Assembly (NCBI GenBank): GCA_905221605.1
Contig: CAJNDS010002185.1
Location: 231,390-295,389, forward strand
Direction of reading: 5' to 3'
DNA: 64,000 nt
Source: Symbiodinium natans
Taxonomy: Eukaryota > Sar > Dinophyceae > Suessiales > Symbiodiniaceae
A program made the translations under genes and the position numbers. Shown here one piece after another: positions 63,842 to 64,000 of this stretch (position 1 is the stretch's first letter; each line of letters opens with the position of its first letter). The notes beneath the pieces were generated by a model, which worked only from the letters and a program-made list of their open reading frames with translations, made no database searches and was not told where the DNA came from.

Positions 63842-64000
63842 CTTGGGTCCAGGGTTTGGGGTTTAGGGTTCAGGGTTTAGGGTTCAGGGTTCCAGGGTTT
63901 AGGGTATAAATTAGGGTTTAGGGTTTAGGGTTTAAGGTTCAGGATTTAGGGTTTAGGCTTTAGGGTTCCAGGGTTTAGGGGGTGTAGGGGTTTAGGGTTT

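Noticed and set aside
415-64000. Real chromosome end, because of the TTTAGGG arrays
   Set aside because: Arrays are short, in both orientations and spread over introns of a gene throughout the window, so they are interstitial.
1-64000. Land-plant origin, because plants also have TTTAGGG telomeres
   Set aside because: GC/GA donors, 18-nt exons, the style of cytochrome b insertion and the fused reductase do not fit a plant.

Overview
The window looks like nuclear DNA of a dinoflagellate. Four things support this. TTTAGGG/CCCTAAA telomere-type arrays recur on both strands across almost the whole 64 kb. The genes are split into tiny exons with mostly GC and GA splice donors and a strict AG|G acceptor. 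A fragment of cytochrome b reads like unedited mitochondrial DNA, with TGA at a conserved Trp position. A large Ty1/copia element carries long accessory domains. One scaffold gap of 100 N lies at 18901-19000.

Layout. 1-3349: telomere-like repeats and microsatellite, no gene recognised. 3350-15754: a complete minus-strand Ty1/copia retrotransposon with identical 143-bp LTRs, a gag-protease ORF and a very long pol. Pol continues about 1,500 residues past RNase H through 2OG-Fe(II) oxygenase-like, SGNH-like and Tpt1/KptA-like domains. Its RNA carries at least ten copies of a small hairpin with a mostly GNRA tetraloop. 15755-23078: repeats, microsatellites and the gap, no gene recognised. 23079-52855: one minus-strand gene that I assemble into 44 exons, 3,090 nt and 1,029 codons without breaking frame. 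52856-56457: intergenic. 56458 to beyond 63841: the 3' part of a second, tandem copy of the same gene, nine exons.

The host gene encodes an unusual single-chain enzyme: a fumarate reductase/succinate dehydrogenase-type flavoprotein, two cytochrome b5 domains of the flavocytochrome-b2 type, and a C-terminal membrane cytochrome b558 of the SdhC/FrdC type. No iron-sulfur subunit is present. I infer that electrons pass between membrane haem and FAD through the two b5 haems, so one polypeptide could act as a quinol:fumarate reductase or succinate:quinone reductase.

The two tandem copies share protein sequence but very few intron positions, which points to massive recent intron gain. One intron of copy 2 coincides end to end with a terminal-inverted-repeat element. 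Introns also hold a second family of about 100-bp palindromes and the mitochondrial insertion. About half of the introns carry CCCTAAA (sense strand) within roughly 40 nt of the acceptor.
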